Shown here: positions 34,976 to 46,339 of the stretch, piece after piece
Layout of the letters: every line of letters begins with the position of its first letter
How positions within the stretch are numbered: the stretch's first letter is position 1
Assembly: GCA_963920575.1 (NCBI GenBank)
Contig: OY986970.1
Location: 4,262,445-4,326,444 of the forward strand
Direction: 5' to 3'
Length of the DNA: 64,000 nucleotides
From: Narthecium ossifragum
Taxonomy: Eukaryota; Streptophyta; Magnoliopsida; Dioscoreales; Nartheciaceae
The notes under the pieces: generated by a model
The model's input: only the letters and a program-made list of their open reading frames with translations
The model's database searches: none
Told to the model about the DNA's origin: nothing
Position numbers and translations under genes: made by a program

Positions 34976-37789
34976 TGTGAGGACCCGTACCTCCAACCCG
35001 GTTCGACCGCGTTAGGTCGAGGGTCTGGATTTGTGGTTTGGCTCGGTTGGCCCTGGGATGCGATCGGTTGATCGCATCGCTGTTTTGACCCCAGTGGCAT
35101 TTTGGTAAATATGCTCCCTGGTGGTCAGTTTCACACCCGCGTGTGCACACACTGACCTTGTTTGTGTTAGTGTTTGATTAGAATGGCTAGGTAAACCAGG
35201 GATCGGAAGATCCGAGCTTGGGCTTGCGTTTTAGCCCAAGTTTTGCCTTCTTGGCAAAGGGGATCGATCTCCTTGAGAAGAAGATCGATCTTTATGTTAA
35301 GAAGATCGGTCCTCTTTGAGCAAAGGATCGATCCTCCCCTTCCAGCAAGTCAGGGCAGTTGAACCTGCGCACGGCAGGTGAGCTTCTTCGTCCTCCCTTG
35401 TCAGGAGAGCAGGAGAGGAGAGGTCCTCTCCTTCACCCTCTCCCCCACCTTCCTTCTCCTTCTCTTCTCTTCCTCTTCTCCCTTCTCTTCTTCTTCTCCC
35501 TGGCTGTTTCTTCTTCCCGCAAGCAGAGCTTGCTCTGTTTCTCTTTCCGGGCAGCCAGCTTTCTTCTCTCCGTTCTCCCTCCTCCGACCACCATTTTGGG
35601 AGCTTGAAAGCTTGTTGGATTCGTGGCAACGAGAGGAAGACTGCTGGTGTGGTTTGGAACCTTGTTGGTGATCAACTCGCGGGGAATCAACCGAGGAATG
35701 CGCAGTCCGGTAGGTGTTCTACCTACATGAGTTAGTTAATGGGTTTCGTGAAATCTAGCCGTTAGATCTTGATGAATTTGTGTTATCAGATGCATGTGGC
35801 CTAGTATAATTACTGATATAAGTTTCATGAACTTTGGTTAAGATTTCAGTAGGATTTAAACATGATAAATCTCAGATTTCCGGTTTTCTGCTGTTCTTGA
35901 AGAACAGCCGGCTTGCGGCGAGTTTTCCGGCTTGTACATGCATGAGCTTGGATTTTTATGAGAGACAAGAGTTGTAGATCTGTGAGTCTACTTTCAAACC
36001 CAATTGATTTCATATTTTGTCGATTTTTCTACGAGTTTTGGTGATTTTTATACGAAACTGTGTCAGAGTAGAGTTGCTGATGAATAGTGCCACGGATGAT
36101 CCGTGGATCGACCGTCGCGGCCTCCACGGTCGACCGTGAGCCCGAAAATCAGCAAAAATTAACTCTCACGGTCGATCCGTCGATCGACCGTCAACCTCAG
36201 CTTCTTCACGGTCGATCCGTGGATCGACCGTGAGCCTGAAAAATAGCGAAATAAGCCTTCACGGTCGATCCGTTGATCGACCGTCAACCTTAGATTTTTC
36301 ACGGTCGATCCGTTGATCGACCGCCAGCCATGAATAGTATTTTTTTTGTGGATTTTTGATGTTTTATCATGTTTGATTCTTTGGGATTCATGTGATTGGT
36401 ATTCCTAGAGATTTCGATGGCTAGCATGTTCTAATTGGTTGTTTTTAGATGATTAATTGTTTGATTTTCGGCATGTCTAATTAGGTATAAATCATCCTTG
36501 TTTAATTAGCATTTAATCACATGTCGTGCTTATTTATATGTATATTTAGCTTGTGGTTGAACCAAGGGAGTTATGCCCCTTTGGATGTTTAGCTAATTAC
36601 ATGGGCCGATGTGTGCCCTAGTTGATGCTAATTGCAAATGTGTTTGATTATTATCCGTGTGGCCGGGTTTGTGCCCCCGTTGTAGAAACTTCTTGTTAAC
36701 GGTCCGTAGGCGCCGTTATAATATTATATTATTGTAGTTTAGACCCGTGCTATGTTTACCCTCCGGCAAGCTTGACGCTTCGCTTAGCCCGTGTATGTTG
36801 TCTTGGCATACTGTTGCATGCTGCTATTCCTGTATCTCTGTGCTTGAGCATTGCATGCATCTGTCTGCATTAGAAGCATCAGGCTAGGTGGTAGACGATG
36901 GTCTCGATCGTTGATCCGGGGTTCTCGGGTAGCCCGGATCTAGCCCTAGGGCCGGGGTTTGGGTAGCCGAGGATTAGGATGTGATTGTCGTCAATGATCA
37001 TGTTTGATATCATTCGAGGATTATTAGGTAGTCGGACTGAAATATTACATTATTTTGAGGTTTAGAGGTCGTGTTGTCTTCCCAAGGCTAAGTGCTAAGG
37101 ATGCAACCGAGGAGTTCCCGACGTGGTCCCCAGGCAGTGGTATCCCTGCTGGGTAAGGGTTAGAGCCTGCATGTTACTGTTTCCGTGGTCCTCCTGGTAA
37201 CATGTTCAGGAGAGAGGTTTCATGACAGGAACCCTTGGGACATCGGTGGGTTATGGGACCCGTGGCATCCTTTAGACTTAGGCTGGGGGACAACACTGTT
37301 GTTGTTTTCCTCCCTTCAGTGTGCCGTAGAGTAGAACCCTACTGAGCAAGCTTTGTTGCTCACTCCTACCTGGGCTGCATCGGCGATGCAGGTCGATGCA
37401 GTCCCTTCTCTTTCAGGTTGTTGCGGTGTTGGAGGCGGCACTCCCCTTGGTGGTGCGTGAGATCGAGGATATCATCAGTTTATTATATTCAATTGATGTA
37501 CAACTTTAAATGTATAAATTGTAATTTGAAGGAGATATATATTTGTATTTCAATTTGATGTAAATTGATCAGAGGTTGCTGTACTAGATGACGTGAATCA
37601 TTATTATATCTTTTTAAAGTTGAATTGTATTATGATTTGATGATAGGATAGTTTAAATTAATTGTGAATGTTGTAATCATGCACCAGGTATTAAATTGAT
37701 GTTTAAAAGGGGAGGCTTTCGCCGTTTGATTTAGAGTTTAGGACCCTCACGTCCCGGTCCGGATGGGTTTTCTGGGTCGGGGCGTGACA
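34976..37789 (+). mobile_element. Solo-LTR-like unit B (2,814 bp) nested in Gypsy element 2
   Basis: Starts TGTGAGGACCCGTACCTC and ends GGGTCGGGGCGTGACA, with an exact 5-bp duplication CTAGC (34971-34975 and 37790-37794). It is the clearest relative of unit A: the 3' third (about 36880-37390, with AGGTCGTGTTGTCTTCCCAA and GACAACACTGTTGTTGTTTT) is nearly the same. It has GATCGATC-type repeats at 35262-35340 and CGGTCGATCCG-type repeats at 36085-36330. The CT-rich block gives spurious open frames at 35297-35690. No coding capacity. Confidence 0.82.
36085..36330. repeat. Palindromic CACGGTCGATCCGTGGATCGACCGTG array in unit B
   Basis: Five compound palindromes of the form CACGGTCGATCCGT-[CGT]GATCGACCGT are spaced by AT-rich linkers. 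Each can fold on itself. Confidence 0.85.
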
Positions 37790-40201
37790 CTAGCCCTCCA
37801 AAGACTAAGAAAGAACTGCAAAAGTTTCTTGGTCAAGTAAATTTCTTAAGACGATTTATTGCTAACTGTGCAGGTAAAACTCAAGAGTTTTCATCGCTCT
37901 TAAGATTAAAGAATGAAGACGACTTCGTCTGGGAAGAGCGACATCAACAAGCCTTTGAGCGCTTGAAGCAATGTTTATCAACGCCACCAGTTATGGCGCC
38001 GCCAAGGTTGGGACAACCCTTGAAGCTTTATATCGCTGCAGCAGACCGGTCAATAGGCGGTCTCTTGGCGCAAGGAAAAGATGGATCTGAGAGAGCAGTA
38101 TACTATCTAAGTAGACAATTGTTATCTTATGAACAAAAGTACTCGGCCATAGAAAAGTTGTGCCTGGCCTTGTATTTTATGTGTACCAAGCTTCGAGCTT
38201 ATTTAAAACCTGTAACAGTCTACTTGATATCTAAGTTCAATGTATTGAAATTCTTGTTTTCTCGGCCAATTTTGCACCAACGTATTGGTTATTGGGTTTT
38301 AACGTTGGCTGAATTTGATATTCAATTTGTGTCTCAAAAGGCTATTAAGGGCCAGGCATTGGCCGATTTTTTAGCTGACTATCCTTGTGTAGATATACCA
38401 AAGGAGTTGGAGCGAGAAATTAACAACGTATCGCTCACCCCATGGACGATGTACTTTGATGGTTCTAAAACTATCAACGGAGCTGGCCTAGGAATCACAA
38501 TCCTATCGCCCATTGGGCGCAAATATAAATTTGCGTATACTTTATCGCAACTATGTACTAACAATCAGGCTGAGTATGAAGCTCTAATTATCGGCCTAGA
38601 AATTTTGTTAGACTTAGGAGTATCCAATGCGCAAATCAAAGGTGATTCACAATTAGTGATAAATCATACCCTTGGACGTTATAAATGCCAGAGCGATATC
38701 TTAATTCCATTTCATCAAATCGCTCTAATGCTGTTAAATCGTTTTAATGATTTTGAATTACTTTTCGTTCCACGATTGCAGAACGATGAGGCTAATACCC
38801 TCGCCCAAATAGCGTCAGGCTATAAAGTGTTAAAGCACTTGGGGGGCACGAACGATTTCCGTTCTGGTATAACACAATCTGCACTAGAGCGATATCATCG
38901 GCCAAATGAGGTAAGTCAAATCAATAGCCAACCAGATTGGCGGACTCCAATCGTCGATTTCTTAAAAAATCCATCGATTAAGGTCGATAGAAAAATCCGT
39001 CTTAAAGCGATACATTATTTTCTACAAAACGACGTTTTATATAAACGTCGGTCAGATGGAGTCTTATTGCGATGTTTGCATCCTGATGAGGCCAAATTGA
39101 CAATGGCCGAAATACATAATGGTGTTTGTGGAGCACATCAATCTGGCATCAAAATGCGCTGGCTAATAATGCGCAGTGGCTTTTATTGGCCGCGCATGGG
39201 GGAGGAGTGTGCTATATATGCCAAGGGATGTGAGGCATGCCAAAGACATGGTCCATTACAGCGAGCTCCAGCAAGTGAATTATCGATCATCGTTAAACCT
39301 TGGCCATTCAGATGTTGGGCGATAGACATTATAGGGAAAATTTATCCTCCATCATCCATGTTGCACAAGTTTGTAATTGTGGCGACATATTACTTTACCA
39401 AATGGGTAGAAGCGATCCCATTAAAAAATGTTTCTGATGATCAAGTAATAAATTTCATTTGGGAAAACATCATATGTAGATTTGGCATTCCAAAAACAAT
39501 TGTGTCCGATCAAGGGACAATGTTTGTAAGTTCTAGGGTAAAGAACTTTTTAGCTGAGTATAAAATTAATATGGCCAATTCTACACCCTATTACGCCCAA
39601 TCTAATGGGCAAGCTGAGGCATCCAACAAAACCATCAAGTCAATCATAAGAAAGATGATGGACGACAACCCAAGGCAATGGCATGAAGGTTTACTAAGAG
39701 CGTTATGGGCACATAGAACTACACCTAAGTCTAGTACTAAGGTTACGCCTTATCAATTAGTTTATGGTCAAGAGGCAGTACTACCTGCTGAGATAAATGT
39801 TCTATCGCCCAGAGTTATGGAACAAGATCGCTCAACTAGTGAAGAGTATAAAGATGCATTAATGTATAATCTTTTAGAACTCGATGAACAACGAGCTATT
39901 GCTTTAGAAAATATAGAGGTGCAAAAGTTAAAAGTGGCCGATATCTACAATAAAAGAATAGTATCAAAAGAATTCCAAGAAGGAGATCTAGTTTGGAAAA
40001 CGATCTTACCTTTAGATCGTAACGATCCCAAATATGGAAAGTGGTCGCCTAACTGGGAAGAACCATACTTAGTTGATCAAGTATTTCCAAATGGATCATA
40101 TCAACTACGGAATATTGACGGTGGGTTGCATCGATCAATGATAAATGGTCGGTACATTAAGAAATATTACCCATCAATGGAATAAAAGGCATAGAAGAAA
40201 A

Positions 40202-40275
40202 ACGTCCTTAAAATATGGACGATAGCAATTAACAAAATACGTCCTTGAAATTTGGACGAGAGCAATTAACAAATA
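40202..40275 (+). repeat. 37-bp tandem pair downstream of pol
   Basis: ACGTCCTTAAAATATGGACG at 40202 recurs as ACGTCCTTGAAATTTGGACG at 40239, each followed by A[TG]AGCAATTAACAAA. Each copy has GTCC and GGAC ends that could pair. The stretch lies in the 163 bases between the convergent stops of pol and the antisense gene. Confidence 0.75.
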
Positions 40276-40348
40276 TGTTCATTACAAAATATCGGCCAAA
40301 GTGTAGCATCAGTACAAGATTTTATCGTTCATATCAGACAAGGAAAAG

Positions 40349-43300
40349 TTATCTCTTCAAAGAGAGATTTTGAGATAAAAGAGCAATCTTTTCACGGACT
40401 GCCCTAAAACGTTGTTTATTCTTCACAAGCTCACCCTTCAACTCGACTTGGCGATCTTTTGAAGAATTCGCCTCCAAAGCGACATACTCTTGCATCATTT
40501 GGTTACCTTCCTCAGCCAGTTGAGTAGTACACTGGGCGATTTTTTCCTCTAATTCCATCATTTGGTTCTGGTAACCAAGGATCTCTGATTCTGTTTCGCC
40601 AATCTCATCAGTATTTTTCTGAAGTTGTTTGCCACGATTGTTGATGACGTCTTTGATATGGGTACGCCGCTCTTGACGTTCCCCTATAAGAACTATCTCA
40701 TTCACCAAGTTGTTTCTCTCAGCAGTCAGACTCTCAATCTTGATTTTGATGTTGTGGATATCGTACATATCACTAGACGAAAACCCTAAGATTGTTGGAT
40801 CCACAGAAAGAAAGGGTGTTATAGCTTGGTCCAGTGCTTCGCTATCTGATCTGGTGAGATCTTCTTCAGGTAGCTTGTCCAAAACTACAAGACATTGAGA
40901 TAAGGCTCGCCTGAACTCTTCATGTTGACTCCCTTGTGCAACTTCAGGATCAACAGCCGTTTTCTTGGCAGTCACTATAGAATGCCAGGAATCCGAGAAA
41001 GCCTGGACAATATTCATTAAATGGGCGAGATCGCCCTGAAAAGAACAAGTATTCAGTAATATTTAACACTAAATGATCGACAGAATCAAATTGAGCGATG
41101 AATACCTGTGAAGAGGTAGAGCTGGATGGATGAGCAGTGGGAGTAACAAAAGATGAAGTTGAAGCCTTCATCGTAGAGGGAGCAGCTGTAGGACTTTTAA
41201 TAGTCGCCCTTGTGTGAACATCAATAGTTGATGTTGGAACATGAGAAGTGGGCGATATAATATCGGCCATTACTGGTTCAGGGACACCGCGACGAGGTTT
41301 TGGGGATGCAGGTAATGCCTCTGTTGATGAGACAACTGGAGAAGCAGCGATGCCCGGCTTGGCAGTTTTGGCCGAGAGATCTTCAACTTGAGTTGGAGCA
41401 GCTGGGATATTAGGAGAAGCTGATACAGAAGATAAACTCGCATTACCAAGGTCTCGTAAAAAACTATACGGACCATGAACGAGTTTTCTACCAGTTAATG
41501 ACAAACCTGGTTTAGATGGAGTCATATTCAAGACATCAAAGATATTGTTATCGTCTTCATCTTCATCTTCTCGACCAGAATTTTGGCCGACAGAATTTTG
41601 CTTCCTCGATTCCTAAAAGGGTTTAAACATTAGAGAATGGTCGATAAATCGATCATTAATAAAATAAAAGTTATATGTACTTTTATATTCTTTTGGGCGA
41701 GTCGTTTGAATCTACCACCAGAACGTACTTGCGCCTTGGCTTTTGAGGAAGATTTGGCCGAGGAATTTGGAGGCACACTCTCATCACCACGATCAGGAGA
41801 AATTGGAGGATGTTCCTCGATCATTCGTGATGGAGATGTATCAACCACAACCTCAAAAACTTTGGATGTAGGTCGAGAAGGAGACAAAGAATACAAGGAG
41901 CTCGGAGTACTGGAACCCACTTCTACAGCAGTTCTGAAGATATAAAAGTCTAAGTATCAAACGAAGAATACAAGTGTAATAGGAAAGGAAAACGTTATGA
42001 TACTTACTTATCATGAGCAGATTGATTGCTTCGATGACTGCTGCCAGGAGAATCAACCTTTTCCTCTGCAAATGGCCGAGAAGATGATTGATCTTTTTGA
42101 GAGGAAGATGGTTGAGGTTGGACGATAGTTTTTCCTTTACTACGTCTCTTTGTGAGTGGTTCATCATCCTCATCGTCAGAATTTATCGATCGAGGAGATG
42201 ATTTATTTTTTGGAGAAGAAGATGGTTGAGGTTGGATGACGGTTTTTCCTTTACCGCGCTTCTTTTTACGTGGCGCATCGCCCTCATCGTCTGAACCTAT
42301 CGATCATATTGTATTAGATGAAGAAAGGATATCAAAAAATCAAGGAGAACGATGGAAATATACCTTTCGTCTTTCGTTTGCTTGGTCGATGACTAGCAGC
42401 CACTTGCTTTTGTCTTCTCTTCTCCCTTGGAGGAATGAACTTTTCAAAAACCAAGTCCTTGTCAGCAAAGAAAAGACGTTCATCGACCATTTCTTTCCAG
42501 CTATCCGTGATACTAGCTTCAATCTCGCTAGTAGGCTCAAAAGATCTAAGCCTAAACCTTTTAATGAGGAGCAATTCTCTTTTATCCACATAAATTACCC
42601 GCTCCATTTCTGAGAAAACACATCGTCCTCTAGCGACGATATTGAAACTGAAGTATGGTGGCACATGCCAAGATTCTTTAAGGCCAAATTGGCGAGCAGC
42701 AAAATTGGGAGCATAAACTTCTACTCCACATTTATTATTTGCCTTACCCCAAGCCGTATCAAAATGAAGGTCACGGCCGATAAGAAAACGGGTCCAAGCC
42801 AATATTTTATCATCAGACTCTAAGTCTGAAGAAAGATCAAGCAAAGGCTTAATGGACGAGGGGTGAGACTCATGATTGAATGGACGATAAGAAGAAAAAG
42901 TGGACAAAGTATAGAAATAATTGAACGCCTGTTGAAAGGACTTGGGAATAGAAGATGAAGAAAGATACAGATGACCTTGAGTTCTGGCCGATGACGATGA
43001 AGGTGGCATGTGAAGATCAGGGAAGTAAGCTCTGAGCCATAATTGGACGAGCCACAAAGGACCAAATCCCGTCAAACCACCCCCTTCTCTCAACTGCTCA
43101 AGGACGAGATACATTCCTCGATAAATGGCCGACAAAATAAAAGGAGCAAGAGAAAAAACTTGTTTGCCTGAAGAAAGATCCCGAGCGAGAGGAATGTACC
43201 CCTTGACAGGTTTTTTGGCAGGAAGGCAAAGGACAAATTTACAAAGCCAATAGTAAATGAACGCTAATCGTTCAAGAGAGTTTGGAGGACCATCACTCTC

Positions 43301-43948
43301 AGATAACTTGGCATAGCAATTAATGAAAAGGCTATAGTTCTTATCGGCCTCAAAAATGATTTCTTTCTTGGGTACGTCCATATTGGCCGATACAGAAGTA
43401 CCAAGTGGAGTTAAGCCAGTTAAGAGCGATATGTCCAATACAGTAATAGTAAGCGAACCAAAAGGGAAGACAAAATTGTTATATTCTGTCGACCAAAAGA
43501 GAAGCGATGAAATAAGCAAATTAGAATCTTGAAGAGGAACCCTGGTGCTCAAGTCCAAGAAATCTAAGATACCCGCCTCAGAAAAAATTGACTTAGTTTC
43601 AGAATGGCTAATCATCCTATTATACCATTTGACAAACGTGTCATCAACCAATGGCCATGAGATGATAGGGTTTTTTGAATAAAGGGAAGAGATATTTAGG
43701 GTTCCAGAAAAGGGCAAATCGACAGAAGTAGGAAAAGAATGAACAAGAAAAGCTTCCTCGGCACCAAGGGAAGGAATACTCTCAGGAACGAAGCAAGGAC
43801 CCAAAATACATAACTGAGAGTTAGGATCACCTTCCCGGACCAAATAACCACTCCTGATGTCATCTGACTTCATATTCTCATTGAAATCTCTCACAACGGA
43901 CATCACCTCCTTCTGCACAGCGTTGTCAACTTTGATCTCACGCACCAT
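40349..43948 (-). CDS. Antisense five-exon gene in Gypsy element 2: plant-mobile-domain-like protein with coiled-coil tail
   Basis: Reading down from ATG 43948, five exons (43948-42364, 42296-42008, 41933-41681, 41612-41106, 41035-40349) join through four GT-AG introns with matching phases to 1,106 residues without a stop. Exon 1 resembles the plant mobile domain (MAIN/MAIL1-type, once called aminotransferase-like): residues 151-183 contain SLLFWSTEYNNFVFPFG then LDISLLTGLTPLG, and later ARQFGLKESWHVPP. Exons 2-4 are low-complexity, Ser/Pro-rich and basic, with two RGKGKT[VI][IV]QPQPSSS repeats and Lys/Arg clusters that could be nuclear signals. Exon 5 is a charged coiled coil (IKIESLTAERNNLVNEI onward). 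PMD proteins act in nuclear silencing and gene regulation, and PMD is known in plant transposons; function here is unknown. It shares no frame with pol. Confidence 0.75.
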
Positions 43949-44285
43949 GATGACGAACGAGTATAGATGCCGGAGTTAAGAGGAAAAGAACAAAGAACCG
44001 CCGCACAGGTAGGTGAAGAGCAATAAAACCCTAGGAGACTTGAAGAAGAAGACATGCGAAGAAAGTTCTTTTCTGGCTGAAAGAAGGAATTTAAATAAAG
44101 AGTTTTTTGTCGTTACTTGCCAGAAGGTTTAAATGCCGGATCCCAAAAGATTTGGATAGAGAAAAGAAACGGCGCAGCGGTTCATTTTCCTAAACATCCG
44201 CCATGATTAAATTTGAAAACCTAGGCAAAGCGATCAAATCCCGGATGATGCGGTCACCTCGTCATCAAAGTGTCTCCTCGATTAC

Positions 44286-44301
44286 CGCATGGGGGGCAAA
44301 A
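44286..44301 (+). promoter_or_regulatory. Polypurine tract of Gypsy element 2
   Basis: CGCATGGGGGGCAAAA ends directly before the TG of the 3' LTR, as expected for the plus-strand DNA primer. This fixes the LTR start and the element's orientation. Confidence 0.85.
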
Positions 44302-45776
44302 TGTTAGCCAAAATAATGGCTAAATCATAAATGACGGACACGTAAGCAAAAGGCAATTCTAAATGAACGATAACTTCATAATCTTATCGACCAGATGAAA
44401 CCTATCGACCAAATGAACGATAGAATCTATCGACCAAATGGACGATAAAATATCGACCAAATGAAACGATGGAATCTTTCGACCAAAATGGACGATAGAA
44501 TTTTAACCAAATGGACGATATCGTCCATATGGCACCGTCATTTAAAGGATTATGGACGATTATCGCCCAAAAGTCATAATTGGACATGTTACTCAATTTT
44601 ATCGTCCAAAAGCAATTAACACGTGTGCCAAATATGGTTAAAAAACACATGCAGGTATGACGTGGACAAGAAACGATAAGTAAGCCAGCATAATCATGAC
44701 GTATGCAATGAACGAGAATCAACCACGTGTATTCTCCAAACCAGACACGAACGTGGGAGAAGCTGTTACGGAGCAGTTCGCACACGATCTCCTCCTTTCA
44801 CGCCATCAACCCTCAAGGCGGGAGCAGTTATTCAGTTCCTTAGTATAAATAGCTTCTCTTCTCCACTGTAAATCCCCCCCCCCCCCCGACAATCTGTAAC
44901 CTGCTCATAAGCATGGCTTTCGTTTCTCTTGTACCTGTAAGTTGATTAATAAAGCTTTCAGTTTGATTAATGGCGTCTCTTATTGCTTTCTTAGTATAAT
45001 TTCGATAATGTAGTCGTTTTAGTCGTCTTCTCTTCTTTTATTTCTGTTTTGTAGTTTTAGATTAATGGATTTGTTTCCGTTTCTATTTTTCTGTTTGTTT
45101 CTTTTCCATAGTTCAACTAAGTTAAATTAGTTATAAGTAAGATTAAATTAGTCTTTTAATTACTCTTTTCGTTATTCATGATCATAGGAGTATTTTAAGA
45201 TTAATTTTAGGTTTAATTAGTCCTTTTATTGCTTTTCTTACAGTTTTCTTTACTGTTTTCCATTAGAGTAAGTTATTGCTTTCTTAGATTAAGTTAATCC
45301 ATAGATTTAAATGCATTTCTTAGATTCAGTAATTTAAGTTGATCTTTATGCTTTATTTAATTTCGTAGTTTTAGATGACTTGAAGCTTTTCTTAAGTTAA
45401 TCTTGATAATTAGATTATTTAATTAGGTCTAATCTAGATTTCCATATTACTTGACATCTCTGGTTCATTAATTTGAAAGAGTAGAACTAAACTGCAATCG
45501 TTTGATACTTAAGTGTGGAATAGGATTTTGACTTTGACTATTTGACCGGTCAACGGTCGGATTTCCTCTCTAACATTTTTATTGAACAAAAGCTCTCAAG
45601 AATCATTTATTTATCGAAAAAAAATGAAAGTTTTATGTCTTTTTTTTAAAGATGTCCATGAGAAGAAAAAGCCTTGTTCGCACATGTGGAATTTAGATCG
45701 AGTGAGCTGTGAGCCCACATAGTTAAACCGAAAGACTGACACAACTTTTTAAGAAACTAGCCCCGATAAATCTGCC
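44302..45776 (+). repeat. 3' LTR of Gypsy element 2
   Basis: Near-identical to the LTR at 28634, with a longer C run near 44873-44887 and scattered single-base differences. The last shared bases are TAAATCTGCC. Confidence 0.87.
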
Positions 45777-46339
45777 TACGTGAATTTTCTACGCTTCGCG
45801 GCAAATATAAATCGCATATGAGATGGGGAAAGAAAAGAATATAAGGAAATTAAAGATAAACTTAGCTTTGTTTTATTCGACAAAGGGTTCCATGAATCCA
45901 TTTATTTACCAAAAAGTGACGAGCTTTCTTTACTTCACGACAAGAATAAGTCACAAAATAAAGTGACCAATGGAATTATCTTATGATTACAGAGAAATAT
46001 AGAAAACTAAAAAAAAGAGCACCTCCCTAGGTGATGCCATGTGCTGAGCTGTCATGGGGCCCACTCCTGGCGTCACCCGCCGTTTCGAACTCTCTAGAAC
46101 GTCGAAATCAGAATAAATGTTTCGTTTACTCGAGTCTTTTCCTTTAGTCCCCTCCCCGCGCGCTCGTCGCCCGTTTCTAAAGCCCCACCTCCTCCATTGC
46201 TCCCCTGTGGTGCTCTTGCTCCTCCTCTCCTCCTATTCCCCCACCACCATCATCTCTCTCCGTTTTCCGATCCCTCTCGTGCTGCTCTCTTCTCATCCTT
46301 CTCTCGCTAAGCTGTCGATTGGTGCATCTCTCATCTCTC
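45777..46339 (+). other. Junction flank and SGT1 upstream/5' leader region
   Basis: No gene. The AAACTTAGCTTTGTTTTATT phrase at about 45872 repeats the bases just left of the 5' LTR (about 28618-28633). The pyrimidine-rich stretch 46130-46330 is the likely SGT1 5' leader. No confident TATA box. Confidence 0.5.

Larger units (their letters stand above)
33911..40185 (+). pseudogene. Gypsy element 2 pol: RT, RNase H, second RNase H, integrase, split by solo LTR B
   Basis: The frame starts at ATG 33911, overlapping the protease stop. RT has LRVCIDFRNLN, MPFGLKNAGATYQR and the catalytic EVYVDDIVVKS. At 34975 the solo-LTR unit interrupts it; the same frame resumes at 37795 (PPKTKKELQKFLGQVNFLRR). 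The connection and RNase H follow (LYIAAADRSIGGLLA), then a second RNase H at about 38440-38830 (MYFDGSKTINGAGLGI, NNQAEYEALIIGLEIL, KGDSQLVI), and integrase with an HHCC finger (GAHQSG...CEACQRHG) and D-D-E residues (AIDIIG, VSDQGT, NGQAEASNK). It ends at 40185. I see no other stops or shifts, so the insertion is the only evident break. Confidence 0.9.
28634..45776 (+). mobile_element. LTR retrotransposon 2, Ty3/Gypsy, Tat-type, about 14.3 kb plus nested insertion
   Basis: Two LTRs of about 1.47 kb flank gag, protease, RT, RNase H, a second RNase H and integrase on the plus strand, and a long antisense gene before the 3' LTR. Integrase after RNase H defines Gypsy; a second RNase H, the large size and an extra antisense frame in the 3' region are known traits of the Tat group (Ogre, Retand, Grande). 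A polypurine tract (GGGGGGCAAAA) abuts the 3' LTR at 44302. There is no chromodomain. LTRs differ by a few substitutions and a poly-C expansion, so the insertion looks recent. No target duplication is visible, and gag joins the 5' LTR abruptly. Confidence 0.9.

Noticed and set aside
35297..35690. Open frames on both strands within solo-LTR unit B
   Set aside because: They lie in a CT-rich block shared as DNA, not as protein, with units A and C.
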